From: Erinaceus europaeus
Lineage: Eukaryota > Chordata > Mammalia > Eulipotyphla > Erinaceidae
Direction of reading: 5' to 3'
Length of the DNA stretch: 64,000 nucleotides
NCBI RefSeq assembly: GCF_950295315.1
Contig: NC_080168.1
Location: 65,185,838-65,249,837 of the forward strand
Shown here: positions 1-10,199 of the stretch, piece by piece
How positions within the stretch are numbered: the first letter of the stretch is position 1
Layout: every line of letters starts with the position of its first letter
Made by a program: the position numbers and the translations under genes
The notes under the pieces: model-generated
The model's database searches: none
Told to the model about the DNA's origin: nothing
The model's input: the letters and a program-made list of their open reading frames with translations, nothing else

Positions 1-304
1 TTGGGTCTGTTACTTTCCTTCTTGGTAGTCACTAAACCTCCTCCTCCTTTTTTGCCATGATTTTTTTAAGTATATATAAACTGAACCATATCTTCACTCT
101 GTTTTCTGTTATTTTTAGGGGTAAAAGCCTATTTCTTAAAAATACCAAAGTCTGCTGATAATAAAGCTTATTGCAGTATCTTTATCTCATTATCAAAGTG
201 ATTGCACAATTTTTATATTAACATAATTTTTAAGGTAAAGGTGTCACCATATCAGCTTTCTTTAATAATACTTAGGCTTTTGTTTACACCTCTTAATAAA
301 AAAA
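1..304. other. AT-rich unique sequence
   Basis: AT-rich DNA with short T runs and no recognisable repeat consensus, splice-flanked exon or long open frame. I see nothing functional in it. Confidence 0.5.
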
Positions 305-307
305 TTA

Positions 308-378
308 ATGCAATGCTGGGGAATGAACCCATGACCTCACACATCTGTGATACTTATGTGTGTGGTGGCCTTATGCCT
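308..378 (-). repeat. Fragment of antisense tRNA-type SINE
   Basis: The string ctggggaatgaacccatgac followed by ctcacacat is the reverse of a SINE-3 B-box region (atgtgtgag-gtcctgggttc). Only the head is visible, so this is a decayed fragment just upstream of the better preserved copy at 401. Confidence 0.4.
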
Positions 379-400
379 TAAATTTTTATCTTATGTTATC

Positions 401-598
401 TTTTTTTTTTTTAGAAACTAGAAGGGGAGAGAGAGGCAGGGGCAAACACAGAGGGAGAGACAGACACCACAGTTCTAGTCCACAGTCTTTGGAACTCTTG
501 TGGTGCTGTCCATGGTGCTCCCATGTGCTGCCAGGGATTGAACTCTTGACTTCACACATGCTAAGGCACATGTTCTCCTGAGTGAGTTATCACTCAGC
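401..598 (-). repeat. SINE-3 type, antisense
   Basis: Starts with a poly(T) run (reverse of the A tail), then a GA-rich body (gagagagaggc), then the reverse of the B box (agggattgaactct) and A box (gagtgagttatcactcagc). I use 'SINE-3' in this annotation for the tRNA-headed family whose sense head reads ggagatagctcacctggtagag and whose body contains caccacatggga. This copy is moderately diverged. No clear TSD was seen. Confidence 0.65.
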
Positions 599-1337
599 TT
601 CACCCCCACTCTTCCCCCCCCATTTCCCTTCCCTCAAAGTTTATGGACCATTGAACCAGTTATTAGGGTCTTGGTTGAAAGGAAAACCCCCCCACCTCTG
701 CTGCCTTTTCCTGTGTAACATCTGAACCAATTGAGAAATGAGCATGGATGTTGCTGTGTGGGGTCAGCATTGCATTTGTGTTACTAAGAAGTGGAAGGGG
801 AAGGCCACGTCCAGATAAGGAGCCTGGAAGCTTGGGCATTTGGTCAGCCTGGGATTCCCTGCAGGCAGCATCCATGCAAAGGGGAGGAGGGAGGCTCTTC
901 TGACTTGTTCTGTTAACATTTGCCTTCCATGAAATAAAGCTCCCTGGTTTCACTGAAAGGGAAAAGGGGGTCTGAGTGGACCCGCAAGTGCAGTGTCAAG
1001 TGGAGTTCCCTCCAAGCGGGGAGGAATCACCCCCCCCCCCAAACATTGTGCAATATGGAGGAGGCCACCAGCATTTTTACTTGCAGTTCACAGACCTCGT
1101 TGGATGCTTCAGGTCTTAAATAACTTATGGTCCTGGATCTGTGGCTTCCCAAAGGAGGTAGAAAAACCAGGACATCCTCAAATAATTTTGTTGGAGGAGG
1201 TTCTAGGTTTCTTATTGATACCCTCATTTCTTGTGCAGTGAAAGCCCAAAGACTTGAGCTAGCTTATGCTCTTACAGATCATGACCTCTGACAGTGATAG
1301 CCACTTAGAGTGCTCAAATAGCATTGTTTCAGTACCC
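599..1337. other. Unique sequence, no gene recognised
   Basis: No repeat consensus recognised. It contains a poly(C) run (about 1029-1041). Open frames of 60-96 codons occur on both strands here but show no family similarity or exon signals that I can recognise. Confidence 0.45.
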
Positions 1338-1503
1338 AGGGCAGTGGTGCAATTGGGAAAGCACACAACCAGCAAGCATGAGGTCCTGGGTTCAATTCAG
1401 GTATCCTGCATGCCAGATAAAAGATTTGATGTCCTGTCTCTCTTGTTAATAAATACATAAAGATTAAAAGTACTAAAAGTACTATTGCAAAAAAAAAAAA
1501 AAC
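1338..1503 (+). repeat. SINE-4 type (tRNA-headed, short body), sense
   Basis: Head gggcagtggtgcaattggga, B-box region gaggtcctgggttcaattc, a short body ending cctgtctctcttgttaataa, then an A-rich tail containing AATAAA. Related copies in the window are at 23930, 49193, 55255 and 56330. This is a shorter family than SINE-1 or SINE-2. Confidence 0.65.
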
Positions 1504-1531
1504 AACTAAGTACAAGCCTTCAAAGTCATAG

Positions 1532-1580
1532 TGGGGGTCAGGCAGTGATACACCAGGGTAAGTGCACATACAAAATAAAG
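1532..1580 (+). repeat. Truncated SINE-2 head
   Basis: ggggtcaggcagtgatacac followed by cagggtaagtgcacat resembles the SINE-2 A-box region (gggtggtggcacacctggttaagtgcacat). It ends in an aaaataaag-like stretch, so only the head remains. Confidence 0.4.
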
Positions 1581-2611
1581 TCTTGGTGTCCTAGTTTCAC
1601 TGTCTTTTTTTTTAAATTGTTAGTACCTAGTCTTTCTTTAAATGCTCCCCACCACCACCACCACCACAAAGGGCCCTGGCCTGCAGCTCAGGGGCAGATC
1701 CATCTGACTGTCCTGCTTTTTGAACTAACTACTGTGGAGAAAAAACAGAGCAATTTACCTAGACTATTGAATGCAAGAATCCGCTGGAGACAAGTTGTGA
1801 CTGAATGTGAGTGATCAGTTTTGTCACAAAGAGGCATCTGCTGATTTCTATCTGGAAATGGATGTTGTTTCCAAGGCTTTAACAAGGTCAGGAAAATATA
1901 GAGGCTCCTTTAAAAATGGGAAATGAATTAAAAAATAAGTTTTATATTTTCCTTGGTCTGTTGCTTAAGAAGGCTACTGCAGGGAATGTAAATAGACCAC
2001 AGGAAGCTTTAGAAACTCAGCTGCTTGATTGGAAAAATGGAAATTCTGTTTTTTACGGAAATAAAGTAATTCTATGAAAATACAGAATGCAGTTGGTTAT
2101 CATTTAAAAAGGGCTAGTCTTTTGGATTATGGTTTCTTTGATATCGTCCAGCTCTGGCACAAGCTCTTCCAAGTATATTTCTGAAAGCAAAATAAATGGA
2201 AAACTGTTCTCTCTCTTCATTAATGTCTTGCCCTGTTTTGTTTGTGGGATGCCAAGAGAAGGAGCACACAGAGTTTCCCTGGATCATTTTCATAGAGAAG
2301 AGGATGAACGGGGTGAGGGAGTTAACCCAAAAGAAAAAAAAATCACCCACTGAAGACATAATGCTTCTCTGGACCTTTAGCTCTTGTGGTTATGAGAACC
2401 AGTACCTTCCCCAGACCTCCAGCACGATTCCCTTCAAATGAACAGAATCCAGAGGAGGTTCTGAATTTGCCTACTGACCACACCATTTCTATGACCACAC
2501 AAAGCTCAGAAATTGTTCATTTTGGATTACTCTTTTTTACTATTTTTAATTTGAGTTAATATAATCAATTTTTGGTCCCAAGCTCAATACCTGCAGTACT
2601 CCAGTGTTTTT
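1581..2611. other. Unique sequence with short (CCA)n
   Basis: A short CCA triplet tract lies near 1649-1668. The rest is unique AT-rich DNA with no recognised gene or repeat. Confidence 0.45.
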
Positions 2612-2808
2612 GGTGACCACTTGTTTCCTTTTCTTCCTTTCTATGGAGAGTAAGAAACAGAGAGGAAGAGAGAAAGATACCTGCAGCACTGCTTCACTGC
2701 TCCTGAAGCTTCTTCCCCCCTGCAATTGAGGACCATGGGTCTGAACTGGGGTCCACATGTAGGATAATGTGTGTGGTCTACCAGGAGCACTGCCCTTCAC
2801 CTCCCCAT
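2612..2808 (-). repeat. SINE-2 type, antisense, diverged
   Basis: Contains the reversed body cctgcagcactgcttcactg, then gaagcttcttccccc and the reversed B-box region. In sense orientation this is the SINE-2 arrangement: head, gggggaagcttc, gtgaagcagtgctgcaggt, pyrimidine tract. Confidence 0.6.
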
Positions 2809-3009
2809 TTGGACTATTCTTTTTGTTTTCCTTGCCAAGACACTTGATCTTGATTGCTCTCCCTTCACCTTGAACTTTGTTTCCTCTCTTGGTGAAATTC
2901 TACTTGGCTCCTTTACTTTCTTTGAGTGACCTTGAGTGTGAAAATTGTAAGGTCTTGACGCAGGCATTTTTAACTAGTTACACATACTTTTGCTTGCTGA
3001 CAATAATTC

Positions 3010-3147
3010 CTTTTTAATTGTTTCATAAAAAGTAGGGAGGGAGAGAGAGACAGGCAAGAATACCACTCTGGCATATGCCATTCTGGGGATTGAGCCTGGG
3101 GTCTCAGGCATACAAATCCAGCCATGAGCTGTTTCCCTGGCTTCATT
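3010..3147 (-). repeat. Old SINE-3-like element, antisense
   Basis: A gagggagagagagacag stretch is followed by attctggggattgagcctgg (reversed B box) and a degenerate A-box region ending near tttccctggcttc. It is highly diverged. Confidence 0.5.
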
Positions 3148-3708
3148 GCTGTTAATAACTTAAGACTTATTACTATAAAGTAGGCCTACAGACACCATCA
3201 AGGAGTCAAACAGCCTCTCTATCTCCATGGGGCTGAATGGAGTATTCTGGAATAGTTAGAGTAGGCTCAGAAAAATGGGTTGATTTGACTCCTTGCCTGA
3301 TTTTGCAAAGGAACTTTCACTGGGACAAAGCCATGTTTTCTTTTTCTTTTCTTTTGTTTTGGCTGCTTATTGTTTAGGACCATTCCACAACAGCAGAGTT
3401 GGATGGCTACTGCAGCAAAAGTGATTGAAATGGCAAGTTTAAAGTGTTCACCACCACGTTTGCCAGCTGTTGCTCAGGAAAAAAAACTAGAGACAGCCAT
3501 CATGGACTCTGTGGAAGAGCATAAAAGTCAGGCCTCCATTCGGCACCCATTTTCCAAAACATAGACCTGACTTGCATCTCTATTTATGTGTCACCTAGAA
3601 TAAGGACTACATATAGAGATGACATTGTAACCAAGTCCTGGAAAGTGGGGTGTTGTGTATATGTTCATGCAGAAGAAGTATTGTGTATATGTCCTGGAAG
3701 TTTCCCTA
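3148..3708. other. Unique sequence; weak 64-codon frame
   Basis: Mostly unique DNA. A 64-codon frame at 3370-3564 (+) has no motif that I recognise, and I do not call it a gene. Confidence 0.4.
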
Positions 3709-3720
3709 AAAAAAGAAACT

Positions 3721-4012
3721 TCTTGGGAGTTGGGCTGTAGCGCAGCAGGTTAAGTGCAGGTGGTACAAAGCACAAGGACCAATCATAAGGATCCTGGTTC
3801 GAATCCCCAGCTCCCTACCTGCAGGGGAGTCACTTCACAAGTGGTGAAGCAGGTCTGCAGGTGTCTTACCTTTCTCTGCCCCTCTCTGTCTTCCCCCTCC
3901 ACTCTCCAATTCTCTCTGTCTTATCCAACAACAATGACAACAATAATAACTACAATAATAAAACAACAAGGGCAACAAAAGAGAATAAATATATAAAATA
4001 AATTTTAAAAAA
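3721..4012 (+). repeat. SINE-1 type, short form, sense
   Basis: Well preserved. A box ctgtagcgcagcaggttaag, B box tggttcgaatcc, body ctgcaggggagtcacttcac then gtgaagcaggtctgcaggtg, a pyrimidine tract, an acaacaataa-type spacer, and a tail with AATAAA and A runs. The flanks share aaaaagaaactt (about 3709-3721 and 4009-4020), which I read as the TSD. It lacks the ataaccctggaggc 3' module described elsewhere in this annotation. Confidence 0.85.
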
Positions 4013-4020
4013 AGAAACTT

Positions 4021-4370
4021 TTTGGGTTTTTTTTGCCTCCAGGGTTATCTCTGGGGCTCGGTGCCAGCACTACAAATCCACTGCTTCTGGAGGGCATTTT
4101 CCCCCTATTTTTTTTTGTTGCCCTTGTTGTTACAGCCCTTGTTGTTGTTGTTATTGTTGCCATTGATGCTGTTGGATAGGACAGAGAGAAATCGAGAGAG
4201 GAGGGGAGACAGAGAGAGGGAGAGAAAGATAGACATCTGCAGACCTGCTTTGCCACTTGTGAAGTGACCCCCCTGCAGGTGGGGTGCCGGGGGCTCTAAC
4301 CAGGATCCTTATACCAGTCCTTGTGTTTTGAGCCATGTGTGCTTAATCTGCTGCGCTACTATCCAACCTC
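4021..4370 (-). repeat. SINE-1 type, long form with 3' module, antisense
   Basis: Reading plus strand: poly(T), module gcctccagggttatctctgg through tcctggagg-type end, ttgttgcccttgttgtt spacer, ggacagagagaaat body, reversed B box and reversed A box (tctgctgcgctactatcc). It abuts the sense SINE at 3721-4012 tail to tail, so a transcript across both could fold into a long hairpin. Confidence 0.85.
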
Positions 4371-4690
4371 CCAAAATAAACTTTTTTAGCCCTTCTTCCA
4401 GCTGGTCACAGCAGGGCAATCCTGATGACTGGAGCTTGAACGGGCACATGGGAATAGAAAAGCAGCAAGAGCAGGGGTTCTGGTTGATGGAGTGCATCTC
4501 AGTCATTTTGCAATTTCACTTAAATGAAAGAGAAATTGAGTTCTGTTGTAGCTAAGCTACTATTATCTTCACTTTTCCATCAAATGCAGCAGGACTCAAG
4601 GCACCTAGCTGACATCTACATTTACGCCTCCTCCTTGGCATGAACCTTTGACAGTTTTCACATACCTTGTTACTGGAATGTAGCTCCCAT
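4371..4690. other. Unique sequence
   Basis: No repeat or gene recognised between the SINE at 4021-4370 and the SINE-2 copy at 4708. Confidence 0.4.
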
Positions 4691-4707
4691 AGAGAGAATA
4701 CATATGT

Positions 4708-4914
4708 AGGGCCAAGTGGTGACACACCTGGTTAAGTACACACATTACAGTGTGCAAAATCCCAGGTTCAAGCCCCTGGCCCCCACTTGCAAGCGGGAAG
4801 CTTCACAAGTGGTGAACTGCAGTGTCTCTCTGTTTCTCTATCTCCCTTTCCCTCTAGATTTCTGGCTGTCTCTATCCAATAAATAAATAAATATAATAAT
4901 TTTTTAAAGAGAGA
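4708..4914 (+). repeat. SINE-2 type, sense, with TSD
   Basis: Head gggccaagtggtgacacacc then ggttaagtacacac, B-box region cccaggttcaagccc, body gcgggaagcttcacaagtgg, tail ctgtctctatccaataaata. Flanked by agagagaatacatatg (about 4691) and agagagaatacatgtg (about 4916), a TSD of about 16 bp with one mismatch. There is no 3' module. Confidence 0.85.
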
Positions 4915-4931
4915 GAGAGAGAATACATGTG

Positions 4932-5130
4932 CTGTGAGCCTACAGACCATTGGCTACTTACAGACTGAATGCAGAAGCAGCATCAGGAAAGTTGCCGACA
5001 TGCCTACCTGCTCTACTTGCACTGTCCATGCAAGAATAACCACTCCCTGAGTTCTAAGAGCATTGCCAACCTTCTGGTCTTGATTTTATACAAACTAATT
5101 TACATGATAATTACTCACATATATTTGGCT
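4932..5130. other. Unique sequence
   Basis: Short unique spacer before the L1 tail. No gene recognised. Confidence 0.35.
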
Positions 5131-5300
5131 TCTTTTTTAAATTTCTTTATTGGGGAATTAATACTTTACATTTGACAGTAAATACAATAGTTTGTACATG
5201 CATAACATTTCCCAGTTTTCCATATAAAAATACACCCCCCCAAGTCCTCTATCATCCTTTTTGGACCTGTATTCTTCCCCCCTTCAACCCACTCCAGATT
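5131..5300 (-). mobile_element. L1 3' end fragment
   Basis: Plus strand reads tttctttattggggaattaa followed by cagtaaatacaatagtttg. On the minus strand this is the L1 3'UTR end with the polyadenylation signal AATAAA inside ccccaataaagaaat. About 170 bp is kept, and it is abutted by a second L1 tail at 5301. Confidence 0.8.
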
Positions 5301-6654
5301 CTTTTTTTTATTTCTTTATTGGGGAATTAATGTTTTATATTCCACAGTAAATACAATAGTTTCTACATGCATAACATTTCCCAGTTTTCCATATAACAAT
5401 CCAACCACACTAGGTCCTATATCATCCTTTTTGGACCTGTATTCTCCCCCCACCCACCCACCCCAGAGGCTTTTACTTTGGTGCAATGCAACAATTCCAG
5501 TTCAGGTTCTACTTGTGTTTTCTTTTCTGATCTAGTTTTCAACATCTGTCTGAGAGTAAGATCATCCCATATTCATCCTTCTGTTTCTGACTTATTTCAC
5601 TTAACATGAGTTTTTCAAGGTCCACCCAAGATTGGCTGAAAATGGTGAAGTCACCATTTTAATAGCTGAATAGTGTTTTATTGTGTATCTATACCACAAC
5701 TTGTTTAGCTACTCATCTGTTGTTGGATACCTGGGTTGCTTCCAGGTTTTGGTTCTTACAAATTGTGCTGCTAAGAACATATGTGTACACAGATCTTTTT
5801 GGATGGGTGTGTTGGGTTCCTTAGGATAACTCCCAAGGAGAGGAATTGCAGGATCATAGGGTAGGTCCATTTATAGCCTTCAGAGAGTTCTCCAGACTAT
5901 TCTCCACAGAGGTTGGACCAATTGACATTCTCACCAACAGTGCAGGAGGGTTCCTTTGACCCAACAACCTCTCCAGTATTTGCTGCTGTTACTTTTCTGA
6001 TGTATGACATTCTCACAGGAGTGAAGTGGTATCTCATTGTTGTCTTTCTTTACATTTCTATGACAATCAAAGACCTAGAGCATTTTTTATGTGTTTCTCA
6101 GCCTTTTGGAACTCTTCTGTGGTGAATATTCTGTCCATGTCCTCTCCGTATTTTTTGGATGGTGTTATTTGTTTTCTTGTGGTTGAGTGTGGTAAGCTCT
6201 TTATATGTTTTGGTTATTAGCCTCTTGTCTGATGTATAGCCTGTAAAGATCTTCTCCCATTCTGTGAGGGGTCTCTTGGTTTGAGTAGTGGTTTATTTTG
6301 CTGTTCAGAAGCTTTTTAGTTTGATGTAGTCCCATGGGTTTATACTTGCCTTAGTCTTCTTTGTAATTGGATTCATTTCACTGAAGATGTCTTTAAAATA
6401 TATGCGGAAAAGAGTTCTGCCAATATTTTCCTGTAAGTATCTGATAGTTTCTGGTCTAACATTCAAGTCCTTTAGTTTCTGGTCTAACATTCAAGTTCTT
6501 GATCCACTTGAAATTTAATTTTGTGTTTGGTAAAATATACTGGTTCAGTTTCATTCCTCTGCATGTTTCAACCCATTTTTCCAACACTATTTGCTGAAGT
6601 GTCTCTAGTTTCCCCATTTAGTAGTCTGGGAACCTTTGTCAAAGATTAGATGTC
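5301..6654 (-). mobile_element. L1 3' part: ORF2 C-terminus and 3'UTR
   Basis: Minus-strand L1 tail of about 1.35 kb. The 3'UTR (5301 to about 5460) has the same start as the fragment at 5131. The rest encodes the C-terminal part of ORF2p. Recognisable reversed segments include the ones for LDQKLKDLNV and LNVRPETIRYLQENIG (6305-6490), which match the L1 stretch before the cysteine-rich C-terminus. The reading is broken by stops and by a local repeat (agtttctggtctaacattcaag occurs twice, about 6446-6495). Upstream of 6654 the L1 sequence switches strand, so the reverse transcriptase domain is missing. Confidence 0.85.
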
Positions 6655-7248
6655 CAGGAGGTAGAGACTTCTGGAGGCAGGACTACAAGCAGCAGCAGAT
6701 CTCTTCTCTCCTCTCCTCTCCTCTCCTCTCCTCTCCTCTCCTCTCCTCTCCTCTCCTCTCCTCTCCTCTCCTCTTCTTTACTCTCCTCTCCGGGATCAAC
6801 TAGGAATACCAAAGGAGACCACCTGGGACTGAAACAAGACAGGACTAGAAGGACTACAGGAACCCACCAAATCACCAGTGAGTGCAAACACCTGTGGCTG
6901 GTGACAGAGAGGAGCCTAGGGAGAAATTAAGTGGCTGGTAACAGTCCGGCAGTTTATCAGTTGAGACACCACCTTCCAGTCTGAGAGGACTCCCTGGAGA
7001 CTCACCAAGTGAAACTCTGAGTCTCCATTGCTACTGCCCTAAGAATCTGGAGCAGCAGCATGGAGGGACACCAGGGGACAGAGATCTAACCAGGAAACTC
7101 AGGAGAAGGCCTATACCTCGGTGGCTTAGCGATGGGGCTGTGAAAGTCACTTTGCATAACTACTGGATTATCTCTGCCACACCCTGCTTTATCTCTTGGT
7201 CAGGAGTCAGTGATTAAGCTAAGAAGCCTACTTATAGTTTAAAAGCCC
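6655..7248 (+). mobile_element. L1 5'UTR, plus strand
   Basis: Starts ggaggtagagacttctggag at the strand switch, consistent with an L1 5' end. It holds a (CTCTC)n tract (about 6700-6790), then GC-moderate leader sequence up to a second L1 insertion at 7249. ORF1 follows at 7632 on the same strand. It is a 5'UTR by position and by continuity with ORF1; no direct consensus comparison was possible. Confidence 0.65.
6700..6792. repeat. (CTCTC)n pentanucleotide tract in L1 5'UTR
   Basis: About sixteen nearly perfect CTCTC/TCCTC units, with one interruption (ttcttta) near 6776. A polypyrimidine tract this long is likely to be length-polymorphic. Confidence 0.9.
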
Positions 7249-7418
7249 TTTTTTAAAAATTTATTTCCTTATTGGGGAATTAATGTTTTACATTCAACAA
7301 TAAATACAATAGTTTGTACATGCATAACATTCTACAGTTTCTCATTTAACAATACAACACCCACTATGTCATTTATCATCCTTCATGGACCTGTATTCTC
7401 CCCACCCACCCACCCCAG
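7249..7418 (-). mobile_element. L1 3'UTR fragment inserted in L1 5'UTR
   Basis: ttatttccttattggggaat followed by taaatacaatagtttgtac and the ctgtattctccccacccacc end matches the terminal 170 bp of the young L1 family. It interrupts the plus-strand 5'UTR. No TSD is obvious. An 11-bp inverted match (gtttaaaagcc at 7237, ggcttttaaac at 7459) flanks it. Confidence 0.75.
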
Positions 7419-7631
7419 GCCTCAGGCTCCCATAGCCTACAGGGAAGAAAAAAAAAGAGGCTTTTAAACCACTGAGCTCCAACTCAAGGATTAAAATACT
7501 ATTGAAACAACTGTTAACTTCCACCACTGTGAACCCTTTAATTAACTTACTTAGACACACGTCACTCCAGTCAGTAGTGATAAGTAATTTGAAAAGTACT
7601 GAGAGAAGGAACTCATAACATACTATATAAA

Positions 7632-8645
7632 ATGGTTAAACCAACAAGAAGAGATATTGGAGAAATGAACCTGGACAAGAGTCCAGCTAAAAGCCCCCCA
7701 AAGGGTGAAGCACAAAATAACGAGTTCAACAACCAAACACTAGTTAAGAAAATAATCACCGGAGTGAGTAAAGAATGTGAAAGAATTGTAATCAGAAATA
7801 TAGAAACAACAAACGAGACTCTGGAAGAAAACACTAATTATCTCAAGGTTATTAGAGAGCTGAAATCTGAAATAGCTGGGCTAAGAACACAACTAGCTGA
7901 ACAAGCTAAAACAGTATTATAACAGGGTAACAAAATAGATGAACTCAAGAAAACAGTAGAGGAGAGAGAATAGAATCAGTGAGGCTGAAGACAGAATTAG
8001 CAAGATTGAGGACGAATTAGAGACAACAAAAAATAAGTAAAAGATCTCAAAAAGAGATTAAGAGATGCTGAAAACAACAACAGAGTCATATGGGATGACT
8101 TCAAAAGAAACAATATACGGATTATTGGCTTACCAGAGGAAGAAAGAGAGGGAGAGGAAGAAAGCATTCTTCAGGCCATAATAGCTGAAAACTTCTCTAG
8201 TCTAGACAACGTCAAAGACATAAATATTCAAGAAGTGCAGAGGGTCCCAAACAGAATTAACCCAGACTTAAAGGCACCAATACACATCATACTTAGAATG
8301 GAAAGGAATAAGGATAAAGAAAGGATCCTGAAGGCTGCAAGAGAAAAACAAAGAGTCACCCACCCACAGAGGAAAACCCATAAGATTAGCAGCAGACTTC
8401 TCCACACAAACACCACAGGCCAGAAGAGAATGGCAAGATATCTATTGAGTGCTCAATGAGAAAGGCTTTCAACCAAGAATACTATATCCTGCTAGACTGT
8501 CATTCAGACTAGATGGAGGCATCAAAACCTTTTCAGACAAGCAACAGTTGAAGGAATCAACTATCACCAAGTTTGCCCTGAAAAAAGTTCTTAAAGGTCT
8601 CCTATAAACAATCAGACCACCATAAATAGGACATATATCAGAACA
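7632..8645 (+). pseudogene. L1 ORF1 (RNA-binding chaperone), broken
   Basis: L1 ORF1p is the trimeric RNA-binding protein that coats L1 RNA. The ATG at 7632 opens MVKPTRRDIGEMNLDK, followed by a leucine-heptad coiled coil (LEENTNYLKVIRELKSEI), and stops at 7920-7922. The minus-strand copy at 10932 has a sense codon at that site. After a decayed stretch the same frame resumes at 8235 with the RRM and C-terminal region (PIHIILRMER, then REKQRVT and KRMARYLLSA), which is the conserved RNA-binding end of L1 ORF1p. The stretch runs to just before the ORF2 start at 8664. Stops and small deletions make it non-functional. Confidence 0.85.
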
Positions 8646-8663
8646 CTCTAAAACTCTACAAGA

Positions 8664-8795
8664 ATGGCGTTAAAATATCTTCAATCTTTGATATCAATAA
8701 ATGTCAGTGGCCTGAATTCACCTATTAAAAGACACAGAGTAGGAAGATGGATCAGAAAATACAACCCAGCAGTATGCTGTCTACAAGAAACCTAA
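8664..8795 (+). pseudogene. L1 ORF2 N-terminus, truncated
   Basis: The ATG at 8664 begins MALKYLQSLISINVSGLNS and reaches CCLQET, the first two endonuclease motifs (the active-site Asn and Glu region). About 44 codons remain before the sequence switches to minus-strand L1 near 8793. The endonuclease is incomplete and there is no RT. Confidence 0.85.
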
Positions 8796-10148
8796 CTCAT
8801 GTTCATGTTATGTAGTTTCTCTTTATTTAATTTTGGAAGTTCATAGGTATCTAGGAAATTTTCCATTTCTTCCAGGTTCTCTAGCTTGTTGGCATATAGT
8901 TGTTCATTGAAGTCTTGCATTCTATGTTGAATTTCTGCAGGGTCTGTTGAGATACCTCTTCTTTCATTTATGATCCCATTCATTTGGGTCTTCTCCCTTT
9001 TTGTTTTGTGAGTCTGGCTAAAGTTTTGTCAATTTTTTTTCACTCTTTCAAAGAACCAACATTTACTTTTGTTGATTTTTTAATATGGTTTTCTTATTTT
9101 CAAAGTTATTTATTTCTGCCCTAACTTTAGTTATTTCTGTCCTTCTGGTTTCTTTAGGGTTCCTTTGTTTGTCTTCTTCTTGGTCTTTAAGATATGCAAT
9201 CAGGCTGTTTATTTGCTCTTTTTCTTGTTTCCTAATGTGTGCTTGTATGGCTATGATTTGCCTATCTGTACTGCCTTAGCAGTGTCCCAAATATTTTGAT
9301 AGCTTGTGTCTTCATTTTCATTGAACTCTCAAAACATTTTGATTTCCTCCTTTATTTCCTCTTTGACCCAGTAGTTGTTAAGAAGTGTACTGTTGAGCTT
9401 CCACATTTTGGAACTCTTACTAATCTTTTGTTGATTGTTAAATGTTAGTTTAATTCCACTGTGGTCTGAGAAGATGCTTGGGATGATTTCAATGCTCTTG
9501 AATTTGTTGATGCTCTCTTTGTGGCCTAACATATGGTCTGTGCTTGGGAATGACCCATGTGGACTTGAGTAAAATGTGTATTCCAGTTTCTTGGGGTGAA
9601 TGACTCTGAAAATGTCCAATAGTTCTAGTTTATCTATCTCCGCATTTAGCTCCCTCATGTCATTACTGATTTTCTACCTGGAAGATCTGTCAAGTTGAGA
9701 GAGTGGAGTGTTGAAGTCCCCTACTATTACTGTGTAACTGCTAATATATTGCTGTAGCTCTTTCAATAGATGTTCGATGTCTTTACATGGCTTCTCATTG
9801 GGTGCATAGATGTTAATAATTGTTAAGTCCTCTTGATTGACTGATCCACTGAGCATTAAGTAGTGTCCATCTGCATCTTTTTTAATTTTATTGATTTTAA
9901 AGTTTATCGTGTCAGGTATGAGAATAACTTCTTCCTGCCCTTTTTTGTGGGCTGTTGCCTTGTATGATAGTTTTCCATCCTTTCACTTTGAGTCTGTGTT
10001 TGTCTTGTTGTGTTAGGTGGGTTTCCTGTAGACAGCATATATTTGGGTTTTGTTTTCTGATCCATCTTCCTACTCTGTGCCTTTTAGTAGGCGAATTCAG
10101 GCCATTGACATTTATTGATATCAAAGATTGAAGATATTTTAATGCCAT
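8793..10148 (-). pseudogene. L1 ORF2 endonuclease and linker, broken
   Basis: Minus-strand ORF2 starts at ATG 10148. The AP-endonuclease-type domain that nicks target DNA is readable in three pieces. 10148-9912 has INVNGLNS and LQETHL. 9856-9674 has INIYAPN and VGDFNTPL. 9658-9329 has STDHMLG and SDHSGIK. These are the known catalytic positions of L1 endonuclease (Asn, Glu, Tyr, Asp/Asn, Asp, Asp-His). A stop and a frameshift separate the pieces. The linker end (LYANKLENLEEMENFLDTYE) reaches 8793, where the sequence changes strand just before the RT domain would begin. Confidence 0.9.
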
Positions 10149-10199
10149 TCTTGTAGAGTCTTAGAATGTTCTGATATATGGCATATATATGGTGATCTA

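Noticed and set aside
7237..7469. 11-bp inverted repeat gtttaaaagcc / ggcttttaaac around an L1 tail as DNA-transposon ends
   Set aside because: The segment between is an L1 3'UTR plus 5'UTR sequence, with no transposase and no matching TSD.
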